In this document: positions 26,003 to 33,823 of the stretch, piece by piece
Layout: each line of letters begins with the position of its first letter
Position numbering within the stretch: the first letter of the stretch is position 1
Source: Psychromonas hadalis ATCC BAA-638
GTDB lineage: Bacteria > Pseudomonadota > Gammaproteobacteria > Enterobacterales > Psychromonadaceae
DNA: 36,841 bases
NCBI RefSeq assembly: GCF_000420245.1
Contig: NZ_ATUO01000016.1
Span: 1-36,841, forward strand
Direction: 5' to 3'
Program-made: the position numbers and the translations under genes
The notes under the pieces: generated by a model
Database searches by the model: none
What the model was told of the DNA's origin: nothing
The model's input: the letters and a program-made list of their open reading frames with translations, nothing else

Positions 26003-27763
26003 CTATTCACTATAAAAATCATCTATTACCTGTTTAAATTTTTCTTCAATGATATGACGGCGTAGCTTCATGGTGGGGGTGAGTTCACCTGTTTCTACAC
26101 TAATGGGATGTTTTACAAATTTATATTTTTGAATTTTTTCCCATGCACTGAGTTGTGCATTGACCGCTTGCACCGCCTCTTTTATCTCGTTGCGTACTTC
26201 ACTGGAGTTTAAAAATGCGCTATTACTCATGTCGCTATAACCACGGTGTTCTCGAATGGCATCAAGGTTTTCATAATCAGGAAACAGTAAGCAGGAGACA
26301 AAATGGTGGTTTTCGCCAATAATGGCCGCCATGTCAATAAGGGGGAATTTACATAACATCTGCTCAATGGGAACGGGGCTGACATATTTTCCGTTGGAGG
26401 TTTTAAATAGCTCTTTTTTTCGCCCTGTAATGGTCAGGTAATTATCACTGTCCAGCGAGCCTAAATCACCCGTGTGTAACCAACCCTCACTGTCGATAAT
26501 CTCATCGGTGGCACTTTTGTCATTATGATAACCGATCATGATATTGGGGCCACGAGCTAATATTTCGTTATCATCGGCAATTTTCACTTCCATATCAGGA
26601 AATATTTTTCCGACGGTACGATAGCGAACATGACCCGGATAATTCACCGCAAGTACGGGGGAGCTTTCTGTTAATCCATAACCTTGATAAACATTAAAAC
26701 CCACATTTTTAAAGAAATGCTCCATGCTTTCACTCAGTGCTGAGCCACCTACAATTAACATTTTTAAATTTCCACCAAGGGCCTCACGTAATTTGCTGTA
26801 GATAAGTTTATCAAACAGTTTATCTGAAAAATTGTTTTTAGCGGGAACCTTGTTGATTGCGCGCTCAAAAGCGCGACTCATCAATTTTCTTTTTAAACCA
26901 CTTTGGTCATCAATACGGCTATACATCTTGGCGTACACTTTTTCAAGCAGACGTGGCACAAGGGTAATAACGGTGGGTTTTATCTCGCGCAGTAGCTCGC
27001 CCACTTTTTTAATGTCATCAGCAAAATAGAGCGGCGTGCCGGTGGAGATATAATAGTAACTTACCATACGTTCAAAAACGTGTGCCAGTGGTAAGCAAGT
27101 TAGAATTTTATCTTTACTGGGATCAAGTGGAAAACATTGTCCCGTTGCTTTAATTTGTGAAATAAGATTGCTATGACGAAGCTCAACTCCTTTGGGCATG
27201 CCTGTTGAACCACTGGTATAGATAATGGTGGCGATATCTTCAGGTTGCACTGCATCGCGCATTTGAGCGAACAATTGTGGTTGTTGATTTGATAACCGAT
27301 CACCCAATTCGAGTAATGTTTGATAACTCAGTCCATTTTTAGCGCTGTAGCTATTTTCTAATGAGATAACTTTGGTGAATGATTTTAATGCATGGCAAAT
27401 ATTATCATCAAGCAAGTTACTGTCATTGATGAAAATATATTTAATGTTGGCATCTGTTTTCTGAAATTCAAAATGACTGCTAGAAACATTGGCAAACATC
27501 GGTACTGAGATGGCGCGGTTAAGCATAATGGCCAGATCAACCATCATCCATTGTGGCGATGAATTAGATATAATAGCAAATCCATCCGATTCTTTAACGC
27601 CCAATGCACGTAAACCCAGTGCTAATCGACGAATGGTTTCCATGAATTTTTCACTTGAAATCGATTGCCATTGGCCCTGTTTTTTGTAGTTCAGTGCTGA
27701 GGAGTTCATGTAGGTATTGACCACATATTGGATCATCTCTGGCAATGTACTGTAGTTTGGCAT
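26003..27763 (-). CDS. Long-chain fatty-acid-CoA ligase (AMP-forming)
   Basis: Activates fatty acids to acyl-CoA using ATP, feeding the downstream beta-oxidation genes. It has 586 residues, in the range of the FACS/LACS-type ligases that differ from E. coli FadD. The P-loop is IIYTSGSTGMPKGVE (180-194), then YGLTESSPVLAVN and GWLHTGDLGSLD, with the hinge and C-terminal motif GRKKELFKTSNGKYVSP. The C-terminal end LTPTMKLRRHIIEEKF is typical. It is the first gene of the operon, with AAGGA about 6 bases upstream, and divergent from polB. A FadR or PsrA site was looked for upstream and not recognised. Confidence 0.93.
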   Translation of the reverse strand: MPNYSTLPEMIQYVVNTYMNSSALNYKKQGQWQSISSEKFMETIRRLALGLRALGVKESDGFAIISNSSPQWMMVDLAIMLNRAISVPMFANVSSSHFEFQKTDANIKYIFINDSNLLDDNICHALKSFTKVISLENSYSAKNGLSYQTLLELGDRLSNQQPQLFAQMRDAVQPEDIATIIYTSGSTGMPKGVELRHSNLISQIKATGQCFPLDPSKDKILTCLPLAHVFERMVSYYYISTGTPLYFADDIKKVGELLREIKPTVITLVPRLLEKVYAKMYSRIDDQSGLKRKLMSRAFERAINKVPAKNNFSDKLFDKLIYSKLREALGGNLKMLIVGGSALSESMEHFFKNVGFNVYQGYGLTESSPVLAVNYPGHVRYRTVGKIFPDMEVKIADDNEILARGPNIMIGYHNDKSATDEIIDSEGWLHTGDLGSLDSDNYLTITGRKKELFKTSNGKYVSPVPIEQMLCKFPLIDMAAIIGENHHFVSCLLFPDYENLDAIREHRGYSDMSNSAFLNSSEVRNEIKEAVQAVNAQLSAWEKIQKYKFVKHPISVETGELTPTMKLRRHIIEEKFKQVIDDFYSE

Positions 27764-27817
27764 AAAGATCCTTCTTGGAAAATGATTGATTTATGAAGAT
27801 GTTAGCAGTTTATATTT

Positions 27818-27845
27818 AATATAGTCTAGTTCATTGTTTTGTGAA
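27818..27845 (-). promoter_or_regulatory. Candidate promoter of the fatty-acid oxidation operon
   Basis: On the minus strand, TTCACA (27840-27845) and TATATT (27818-27823) are 16 bases apart, each one mismatch from consensus, 55 bases before the ligase start codon. Confidence 0.5.
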
Positions 27846-27892
27846 CCACCAACATACGTTAAACTTAATTTCTCTTTTAATGATGAGTGTTT

Positions 27893-30292
27893 ATGAAAAC
27901 ATTAATACAACTTGAAGGTCTGATTTTATCAAGACAACAACAAGACAGCGCAGCGGGTATTAACCTTACTTTGTGGGTTGCGACTGAGCAGGGGGCTTGT
28001 CGAATTGTTGTGACAGGACTCCGTGCGGTATTTTTAATTAAACAGGATGATTTAAAAGCAGCAATGGCTGTTTGGGAACATCAGCAGTTGTTCGCACATG
28101 AGGTTCGTCCTCTCTCCCTGACTACTTTCAATCAGCAAGATGTTGTTGCTATCTACAGCTTATCAACTAACTACTCGCGACTTTTACAATGCGCTTTATT
28201 GGATCTTGAACTGGCTATTTTTGAAGCGGATATTAAAGTCAGCGATCGTTACCTGATGGAACGATTTATCTACGGTAGCGTCAAAATAGAGGGAAAAATT
28301 ACTCAGCAGGGCAAAGGTTGGTTTGTTCAGAATCCCAAATTAACTGCCGGAAAAAGTAACTGCTCACTTAAAACTGTGTCGCTTGATATTGAATGTAGCC
28401 CAGAACAATCACTTTACAGTGTGGGCCTGACGGTAGGGGATGAATCCCAAAATAGGGTGATCATGGTGGGGCAACCTCAAGCTTGTGACAGTGTTAATAT
28501 AACGTGGGTAAAGGATGAAGTCGCGTTACTGATCGCGTTGCAACGTTGGTTTGAAACCTTTGACCCCGATATTGTGATTGGCTGGGCGGTAGTGAATTTT
28601 GATATGCGTTTATTAGCAGAGCGCGCAAAATTGCATCGTTTAACGCTCTGTTTAGGGCGAGATAAACGTCCACTACAGTGGTTTTCACACCGTGATACAA
28701 CAGAGCAAGGCACGTTACTGTTAAATGGTCGCGTGGTGCTTGATGGCATTGAGCAACTGAAAAACAGCAGTCGGCATTTTGACAGTTACAGTTTGGAATT
28801 TGTCAGCCAAAACCTCTTTTCACAGGGGAAATTGATCACGGCAGAAAACAGTCAGTTTGTTGATAAAGGATTAGAGATAAAACATCAATTTGAAAATAGC
28901 CCACTTACATTAGCCGCGTATAACTTGCAAGATTGTCTGCTGGTGGAGCGTGTCTTTAATCATGCACAACTCATTGAATATGCGATTAAACGTGCCGAAT
29001 TAACGGGGCTGGCACTTGATAGACGTGGCGCATCGGTGGCCGCCTTTACTAACCTTTACCTGCCACTATTGCACCGCAGTGGCTATGTCGCGCCTAATAT
29101 AGGAGATATTGAAGCACAGCACTCACCCGGTGGATTTGTGATGGACTCCACCCCCGGCCTTTACGATTGGGTGATTGTGCTTGATTTTAAATCACTGTAT
29201 CCCTCCATTATTCGTACTTTTAAAATTGACCCGATGGGTTTGATAGAGGGACTTAAAGAGGATGAATCACAAAGTATCGCAGGTTTTCGAGGCGCTCGAT
29301 TTAGCAGAGAAAAGCATCATTTACCGCTGATTTTAGATAAGTTAACGGCTGCCCGTGAGTTAGCTAAAAAAGCCAATAATCAACCTTTCTCACATGCGAT
29401 AAAGATTATTATGAACAGCATGTATGGTGTGTTGGGCTCAGCAGGCTGTCGTTTTCATGATACCCGTTTAGCCAGCTCTATTACCTTGCGCGGGCATCAA
29501 ATTATGATTGAAACGGGCAAGTTTATTGAAAATCTTGGATTTGAGGTGATCTACGGTGATACCGATTCCACCTTTGTGTGGTTAGAAGGTTGTGATTCAC
29601 TGCAAAGCGCCAATCAAAAAGGAAAAATGTTAGAGGCGAAGATAAACACGTTTTGGACAGATAAAATAGCCACTGAATTTGATTTACCTTCGTTATTAGA
29701 GATTGAATATGAAACCTGTTTTAGTCAGTTTTTTATGCCCACTTTACGTGGCTCCGACTCAGGCTCTAAAAAACGTTATGCAGGACTTAAAAGTGATGAG
29801 AAAGGCAGTGAAATCATCTTTAAAGGGTTAGAAAGTGTGCGCAGTGATTGGACCGCACTGGCGCGAGAATTTCAAGAAACATTGTTTGAAAAGGTTTTTA
29901 GCCAACAGAGCGTGACACAATTTATTATCGATACGGCAAGCCAATTAAAAGCGGGGCAATTAGATGACAAATTGATTTACCATAAGCGCTTAAGACGACC
30001 GCTCGATGCGTATGTGAAAAATGTTCCCCCACAGGTACGCGCAGCACGCCTTGCCGATAGCCAAAATAGAAAATTGGGTCGGCCACTGCGTTATCAGCGC
30101 CGTGGGCGTGTCGCTTATTTTATAACCAGCAATGGCCCTGAGCCTGTTGAGTATCTGCAATCAAACATCGACTATCAGCATTATATCGATAAACAACTGA
30201 AACCGATTGCCGATGCTATTTTGCCTTTTTTAGACTTAGGCTTAAACATTGATTTTGAAACACTTGTTTCAGAACAGATGCCTCTCTTTTAA
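27893..30292 (+). CDS. polB: DNA polymerase II (family B)
   Basis: Repair and translesion polymerase with 3'-5' proofreading. I start at the ATG of MKTLIQLEG (27893), giving 799 residues (E. coli 783); a GTG two codons earlier is possible. Exonuclease motifs are Asp165/Glu167 (SLDIECS), Asp237 (VNFDMRLL) and Asp347 (YNLQDCLLVE). Polymerase motifs are Asp431 in LDFKSLYPSIIRTF, KIIMNSMYGVLGSAG, and Asp556/Asp558 in YGDTDSTFVWLEG. All are intact, so it should be active. E. coli polB is under LexA, but I found no CTGT-N8-ACAG site in the 120 bases upstream here. Its end is 7 bases from the convergent lysE-family gene, with no terminator between. Confidence 0.97.
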   Translation: MKTLIQLEGLILSRQQQDSAAGINLTLWVATEQGACRIVVTGLRAVFLIKQDDLKAAMAVWEHQQLFAHEVRPLSLTTFNQQDVVAIYSLSTNYSRLLQCALLDLELAIFEADIKVSDRYLMERFIYGSVKIEGKITQQGKGWFVQNPKLTAGKSNCSLKTVSLDIECSPEQSLYSVGLTVGDESQNRVIMVGQPQACDSVNITWVKDEVALLIALQRWFETFDPDIVIGWAVVNFDMRLLAERAKLHRLTLCLGRDKRPLQWFSHRDTTEQGTLLLNGRVVLDGIEQLKNSSRHFDSYSLEFVSQNLFSQGKLITAENSQFVDKGLEIKHQFENSPLTLAAYNLQDCLLVERVFNHAQLIEYAIKRAELTGLALDRRGASVAAFTNLYLPLLHRSGYVAPNIGDIEAQHSPGGFVMDSTPGLYDWVIVLDFKSLYPSIIRTFKIDPMGLIEGLKEDESQSIAGFRGARFSREKHHLPLILDKLTAARELAKKANNQPFSHAIKIIMNSMYGVLGSAGCRFHDTRLASSITLRGHQIMIETGKFIENLGFEVIYGDTDSTFVWLEGCDSLQSANQKGKMLEAKINTFWTDKIATEFDLPSLLEIEYETCFSQFFMPTLRGSDSGSKKRYAGLKSDEKGSEIIFKGLESVRSDWTALAREFQETLFEKVFSQQSVTQFIIDTASQLKAGQLDDKLIYHKRLRRPLDAYVKNVPPQVRAARLADSQNRKLGRPLRYQRRGRVAYFITSNGPEPVEYLQSNIDYQHYIDKQLKPIADAILPFLDLGLNIDFETLVSEQMPLF

Positions 30293-30299
30293 AAACGTT

Positions 30300-30908
30300 T
30301 TAATTAAGAATAAAAAACAGCGTGGTCACTGTCATCAGGCCCATTGTATAATTGAACACTTTTTTACGCTTGGGTGTGGTCAGTTGCTGACGAATAGCCA
30401 CGCCTAAATACGCCCATAAACTGATCGCAAAAAATCCCGTGATGGCAAAACAGAGCATGATCCATAATCCTGATTCAAGATAACGATCCCCCGCTAAGGT
30501 AAAACTACTGATGCTGCCAATGACCATTGCCCATGCTTTGGGATTGACAAATTGAAAGAGCAATGCATTCACTAATGTCATGGGGCTGTTGTTACTTTGC
30601 TGATGACTAAAACTATTTTCATCGGTGGGTGCTGTGGTTATTTTCCACGCAAGCCACAATAAATAAAGTGTGCCCACCACTTTTAAAAGATCATAAAACG
30701 CAGGGTAGCGATCAAAGATCAAACCTAACCCTAACAGTACCGAAGCAAGTAATAGCGCGATGCCAATCAATATGCCAAAAATATGTGGCAAAGTACGTTT
30801 GTAACCAAACTGTGCGCCCGAGGCGAGCAACATAATATTGTTTGGCCCAGGTGTTACCGACATGACAAATGCAAACAGTGAAATCGCCAATAGCAGTGAA
30901 ATTTCCAT
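30300..30908 (-). CDS. LysE/RhtB family amino-acid exporter
   Basis: Inner-membrane exporter of amino acids or related compounds, 202 residues. About six hydrophobic segments are seen (roughly 4-24, 38-60, 68-86, 112-135, 145-170, 182-200). The family signature SVTPGPNNIMLLASGAQFG is at 17-35, and FVNPKAWAMVIG is at about 123. Substrate cannot be told from sequence. The ribosome site GGAGAT lies inside the last codons of the DUF1127 gene, and only one base separates that stop from this ATG, so the two are translationally coupled. A MocR-type regulator is divergent from the pair, a common arrangement for regulated exporters. Confidence 0.93.
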   Translation of the reverse strand: MEISLLLAISLFAFVMSVTPGPNNIMLLASGAQFGYKRTLPHIFGILIGIALLLASVLLGLGLIFDRYPAFYDLLKVVGTLYLLWLAWKITTAPTDENSFSHQQSNNSPMTLVNALLFQFVNPKAWAMVIGSISSFTLAGDRYLESGLWIMLCFAITGFFAISLWAYLGVAIRQQLTTPKRKKVFNYTMGLMTVTTLFFILN

Positions 30909-30909
30909 T

Positions 30910-31089
30910 TTAATCTCCTTTTATGAGACGTTTTAAGAGTGGAAAAAAGGCCATTTTTTTAGTTTCGATTAATCGCTGTTCCGCACTGATAGCAATATCT
31001 TTTAACAGGTGCTCAGGTAAATTTAATAGTTGTTTACGTGTATCAAACAAACTGATTTGTCTATTGATTCTGGTTATAATTTTTCTCAT
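30910..31089 (-). CDS. DUF1127 small basic protein
   Basis: Small protein of 59 residues from my chosen start, the ATG of MRKIITRINRQ (31089), which has AAGGAAG about 8 bases upstream. The open frame extends 19 codons further into the regulator's promoter region, which I reject. The middle, TRKQLLNLPEHLLKDIAIS and the EQRLIETKK after it, is the DUF1127 pattern (R..L..L..R.L.DIG-type). Function is mostly unknown; members elsewhere are linked to RNA turnover and to metabolism. It precedes and is coupled to the lysE-family gene and is divergent from the MocR-type regulator. Confidence 0.8.
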   Translation of the reverse strand: MRKIITRINRQISLFDTRKQLLNLPEHLLKDIAISAEQRLIETKKMAFFPLLKRLIKGD

Positions 31090-31141
31090 TTTTATTCTTC
31101 CTTGATAACTCATTGAATTGTCATTGTAAGCAAGTGAGTAT

Positions 31142-31228
31142 TTCAATACAGATTCAAAATGATTTTATTTCTTCAATACAGATGGGCAAAAAAGAGACTG
31201 TATGGCATTATTTTGTGTTATCTGTATG
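31142..31228. promoter_or_regulatory. Probable operator region of the MocR-type regulator
   Basis: TTCAATACAGAT occurs twice, at 31142-31153 and 31172-31183, exactly 30 bases apart (near three helical turns). The reversed core CTGTATGG occurs twice more, at 31198-31205 and 31222-31229, 24 bases apart. MocR proteins typically bind such spaced direct repeats. The region separates the DUF1127-lysE pair from the regulator gene. Confidence 0.6.
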
Positions 31229-31289
31229 GGAAAATAGATGGCATGTTCAGTATGAGAGAGATGGTTGTTATCAAATAGGTGATAAAAAA

Positions 31290-32711
31290 ATGAAACTATA
31301 TGAAAAAGTTGCAAAGGGTTTACGTGAAAGCATGGAAGCGGGATTGTTTATTGCTGGCGACAAATTACCCTCTATTCGCCAATTAGTGATTGAACACAGT
31401 GTCAGTATATCAACCGTGCAACAGGCTTATCATCAACTCGAGATGGAGGCATTGATTGAAGCGCGTCCCAAATCGGGTTACTTTGTTTCCCAACGCAGCG
31501 TTTTACCCGCACAGCCTGAAACCTCTCGTCCTGCGCAACGTCCTATTGATGTTTCACAATGGCAAGAGGTCTTAGAGTTATTACTCAGCAAAGCGGGTGA
31601 CGATTCAGTGCAGTTACAACATGCGATGCCTAATATGAGTGCACCGACATTAAAACCACTGTTAAAAAAGATGACCGAATTGATGCGTCATCAGGTTGCT
31701 TTGAGTTTACCTTACGGTGACATTAAAGGCTCACTTGTATTACGCGAACAATTGGCTAAATTAGCGCTCAATTCGGGGTGTTCATTACACCCTGATGATC
31801 TGGTGGTAACCTCTGGGTGCCAAGAGGGATTATCGGTTTGTTTACGCGCAGTGACTGAGCCGGGCGATATTGTTGCGGTTGAATCACCGAGTTTTTATGG
31901 GTCGATGCAAGCGATAAAAACCGCTAATTTAAAAGCGATGGAGATTCCCACCCATTCTGAACATGGTCTGAGTTTAGAAGCGCTAGAATTAGCGTTAGAG
32001 CAATGGCCGATTAAAGCGATTTTGGTCACTCCAACCTGTAATAATCCAATGGGTTATACCATGCCAGAAGAGGCAAAAAAACGGCTTTACCAACTAGCGC
32101 AAAGTTACGATATCTGTATTATTGAAGATGATATTTACGGGGATATTAGTTATCAATCACCGCGCCCTAAAACCATTAAATCGTTTGATGAAGATGGCCG
32201 TGTTTTATTATGTAGCTCATTTTCTAAAACCGTCGCGCCGGGCATTCGTGTTGGTTGGATTGCCCCCGGTCGTTATCGTGATAAAGTCACCCATATTAAG
32301 TATGTCAGTAGCTCAATGTGTCCGCTTTTACCTCAGTTAGCGGTTGCTGACTTTATTAAATCAGGCGGTTATCATCGTCACAGTCGTCGTGTGCGTCTGT
32401 TATATAAACAGGGACGCGATCATCTGGTACAATCTATTAAGGAACATTTTCCAGACGATACTCGCATCAGTTTTCCGCAAGGAGGATATATCCTGTGGGT
32501 TGAATTAAACAAAAAAATTGATACCGTAAAGTTAGCAACACAGTGTAAAGCAGGTGGGGTAAGTATTGCCGCTGGTCCACTCTTTTCAGCAACAGGAAAA
32601 TATCGCAGTTGCATGCGTTTGAATTTTAGTGAACAAACAGAGATTGAGCGTGAGAAGGGTATTCGCCAATTAGCTGTTTATATCAACCAACAAATACAAT
32701 TAATTAAATAA
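31290..32711 (+). CDS. MocR/PdxR-type regulator (GntR HTH fused to aminotransferase-like domain)
   Basis: Predicted transcription regulator. I start it at the ATG of MKLYEKVAKGL (31290), with AGGTGAT about 8 bases before, giving 473 residues (E. coli YjiR about 470). The longer frame from 31113 would cover the operator repeats and is rejected. The winged-helix GntR domain covers 1-75 (AGDKLPSIRQL, VSISTVQQAYHQLE). The fold-type I aminotransferase-like domain covers about 105-470, with TPTCNNPMGYTMP, IIEDDIYGDISYQ and the PLP lysine Lys313 in SSFSKTVAPGIRVGW. PLP, or an amino acid bound to it, is the likely effector. It most likely controls the divergent lysE-family exporter and itself. Confidence 0.93.
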   Translation: MKLYEKVAKGLRESMEAGLFIAGDKLPSIRQLVIEHSVSISTVQQAYHQLEMEALIEARPKSGYFVSQRSVLPAQPETSRPAQRPIDVSQWQEVLELLLSKAGDDSVQLQHAMPNMSAPTLKPLLKKMTELMRHQVALSLPYGDIKGSLVLREQLAKLALNSGCSLHPDDLVVTSGCQEGLSVCLRAVTEPGDIVAVESPSFYGSMQAIKTANLKAMEIPTHSEHGLSLEALELALEQWPIKAILVTPTCNNPMGYTMPEEAKKRLYQLAQSYDICIIEDDIYGDISYQSPRPKTIKSFDEDGRVLLCSSFSKTVAPGIRVGWIAPGRYRDKVTHIKYVSSSMCPLLPQLAVADFIKSGGYHRHSRRVRLLYKQGRDHLVQSIKEHFPDDTRISFPQGGYILWVELNKKIDTVKLATQCKAGGVSIAAGPLFSATGKYRSCMRLNFSEQTEIEREKGIRQLAVYINQQIQLIK

Positions 32712-32765
32712 TAAAATATAACTATTCTGATTTATTCTTGTGATGCTTTATGCAAAATAAAGGGT

Positions 32766-33044
32766 AAATGCTCAGGGCTAAGTCATTTATACCATTCCGC
32801 TTAATATAATGATCAGGTTTTACGCAGGGTAAATGACTAAGGTCAAGGTGCATGATTGAGTAATAACTGGCTATTGCGATTGAATGCAACGCAGATATTA
32901 GTCATTTAAACCAGTAAAAACGATCAGTTACTTAGGCGGATTGGTATTATGTCTAGTTCAAGGCGAAAAAGCGCAGTTTAGTCGTTTAAATGAGCATTTT
33001 CAACGATGAAATGGGCTTAAATGACGACGGCCTGAGTAGTTACA
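32766..33044. mobile_element. MITE-like element, family B copy 2, interrupted
   Basis: Both outer parts match the inverse of 18313-18504: TGCTCAGGGCTAAGTCATTT at the left, and TGTCTAGTTCAAGGC with AAAAGCGCAGTTTAGT after the insertion. It ends CCTGAGTAGTTACA. The hairpin-rich middle of copy 1 is missing here. A family-A element occupies 32790-32946. It fills the gap between the MocR gene and trxC, ending just before the trxC ribosome site. Confidence 0.8.
32790..32946. mobile_element. MITE-like element, family A copy 2 (157 bp), nested in B
   Basis: Begins TACCATTCCGCTTAATATAA and ends GGCGGATTGGTA. The ends are inverted repeats of about 25 bases with a few mismatches. TTA flanks it on both sides (32787-32789 and 32947-32949). 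Removing it with one TTA restores the sequence of family-B copy 1 across the joint (CATTTATGTCTAG). It is the inverse of 11496-11705, lacking about 53 internal bases. Confidence 0.9.
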
Positions 33045-33059
33045 ATAAAAGGAATATCT

Positions 33060-33491
33060 ATGACCACTATCACCACCCGTTGCCCACACTGCCAATCGAT
33101 GAATCGTTTACCGGTTGAACGTATCGACGCTTCTCCGACTTGTGGGCGCTGTAAAATGCAACTCGTTCAAGGTAAACCGATTGAGGGAACACCTGTTAAC
33201 TTATCCGCTTTAATCAAAGCTGATTTACCTGTTATTGTTGACTTTTGGGCACCTTGGTGTGGTCCTTGCAAAAACTTCGGCCCCATTTTTGAAGAACTTT
33301 CAACACAAGACAAATCGGCGCGTTTTGTAAAAGTAGATACGCAGGCGCAGCAACAGTTGGGGGCTTTGTATAATATTCGTAGCATCCCTACGTTAATGTT
33401 ATTTAAAAATGGCAAAGTGGTTGATACGCTAAATGGTGCGTTGCCTAAAACACAATTTAAAGCGTGGTTAAGTCAAGCGTTGTTGAAGTAG
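33060..33491 (+). CDS. trxC: Thioredoxin 2
   Basis: Cytoplasmic disulphide reductase with a zinc-binding N-terminal domain, 143 residues (E. coli TrxC 139). Zinc ligands are Cys8, Cys11 (CPHC) and Cys28, Cys31 (CGRC). The thioredoxin active site is WAPWCGPCK with Cys67 and Cys70, and the cis-proline is in RSIPTLMLF. The ribosome site AAAGGA is about 7 bases before the ATG and lies right at the end of a family-B element, so its promoter may be inside that element. E. coli trxC is under OxyR; I saw no OxyR site. A weak hairpin (TGGCAG/CTGCCA, 33519-33541) follows the gene. Confidence 0.95.
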   Translation: MTTITTRCPHCQSMNRLPVERIDASPTCGRCKMQLVQGKPIEGTPVNLSALIKADLPVIVDFWAPWCGPCKNFGPIFEELSTQDKSARFVKVDTQAQQQLGALYNIRSIPTLMLFKNGKVVDTLNGALPKTQFKAWLSQALLK

Positions 33492-33556
33492 CTTTTAGTA
33501 CATTATTCATAAATATAATGGCAGCAGAGCAATATCTGCCACCATACTATTTAGTG

Positions 33557-33821
33557 TATACCCGTTATCATTCAAGATGCAAAATTCAGCAAGCTGTGAG
33601 GTGAACAGATTCTAGGCAGGAAGTTGAAGGTCTAACGGGTTCAATCAAAACTTCCTAACAACGAAGATGTTTGCCTCAAAGCTTGCCCTGCGGGTCGCCA
33701 GCTCGAACACTAATTTGGCGTTACAGTATTCGATAAGGGCTAACCATTGTCATCATACTGCGTCTTGCCTTAATGCCCGAGCTGACGACTGAATAAAGCA
33801 ATATTGATTGGTAACGGGTAT
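33557..33821. mobile_element. Family-C element, copy 4 (about 265 bp, both ends)
   Basis: Left end TATACCCGTTATCATTCAAG; right end inverted ATACCCGTTACCAATCAATA. The ends agree at about 18 of 23 positions. The interior has no coding frame of note. It fills the gap between trxC and the convergent radical SAM gene, ending 3 bases before that gene's stop codon. Short copies of the same ends occur at 10337, 12777, 13673 and 36633. Confidence 0.8.
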
Positions 33822-33823
33822 CG

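Noticed and set aside
27764-27892. LexA box for polB
   Set aside because: No CTGT-N8-ACAG or one-mismatch version was seen between the ligase and polB starts, unlike in E. coli.
31142-31183. Possible start of a CRISPR array (12-base repeat, 30-base period)
   Set aside because: Only two copies of a 12-base repeat occur, with no further units and no cas genes. A regulator operator explains it better.
31113-31289. N-terminal extension of the MocR-type regulator
   Set aside because: It has no family similarity, covers the operator repeats, and a good ribosome site precedes the ATG at 31290.
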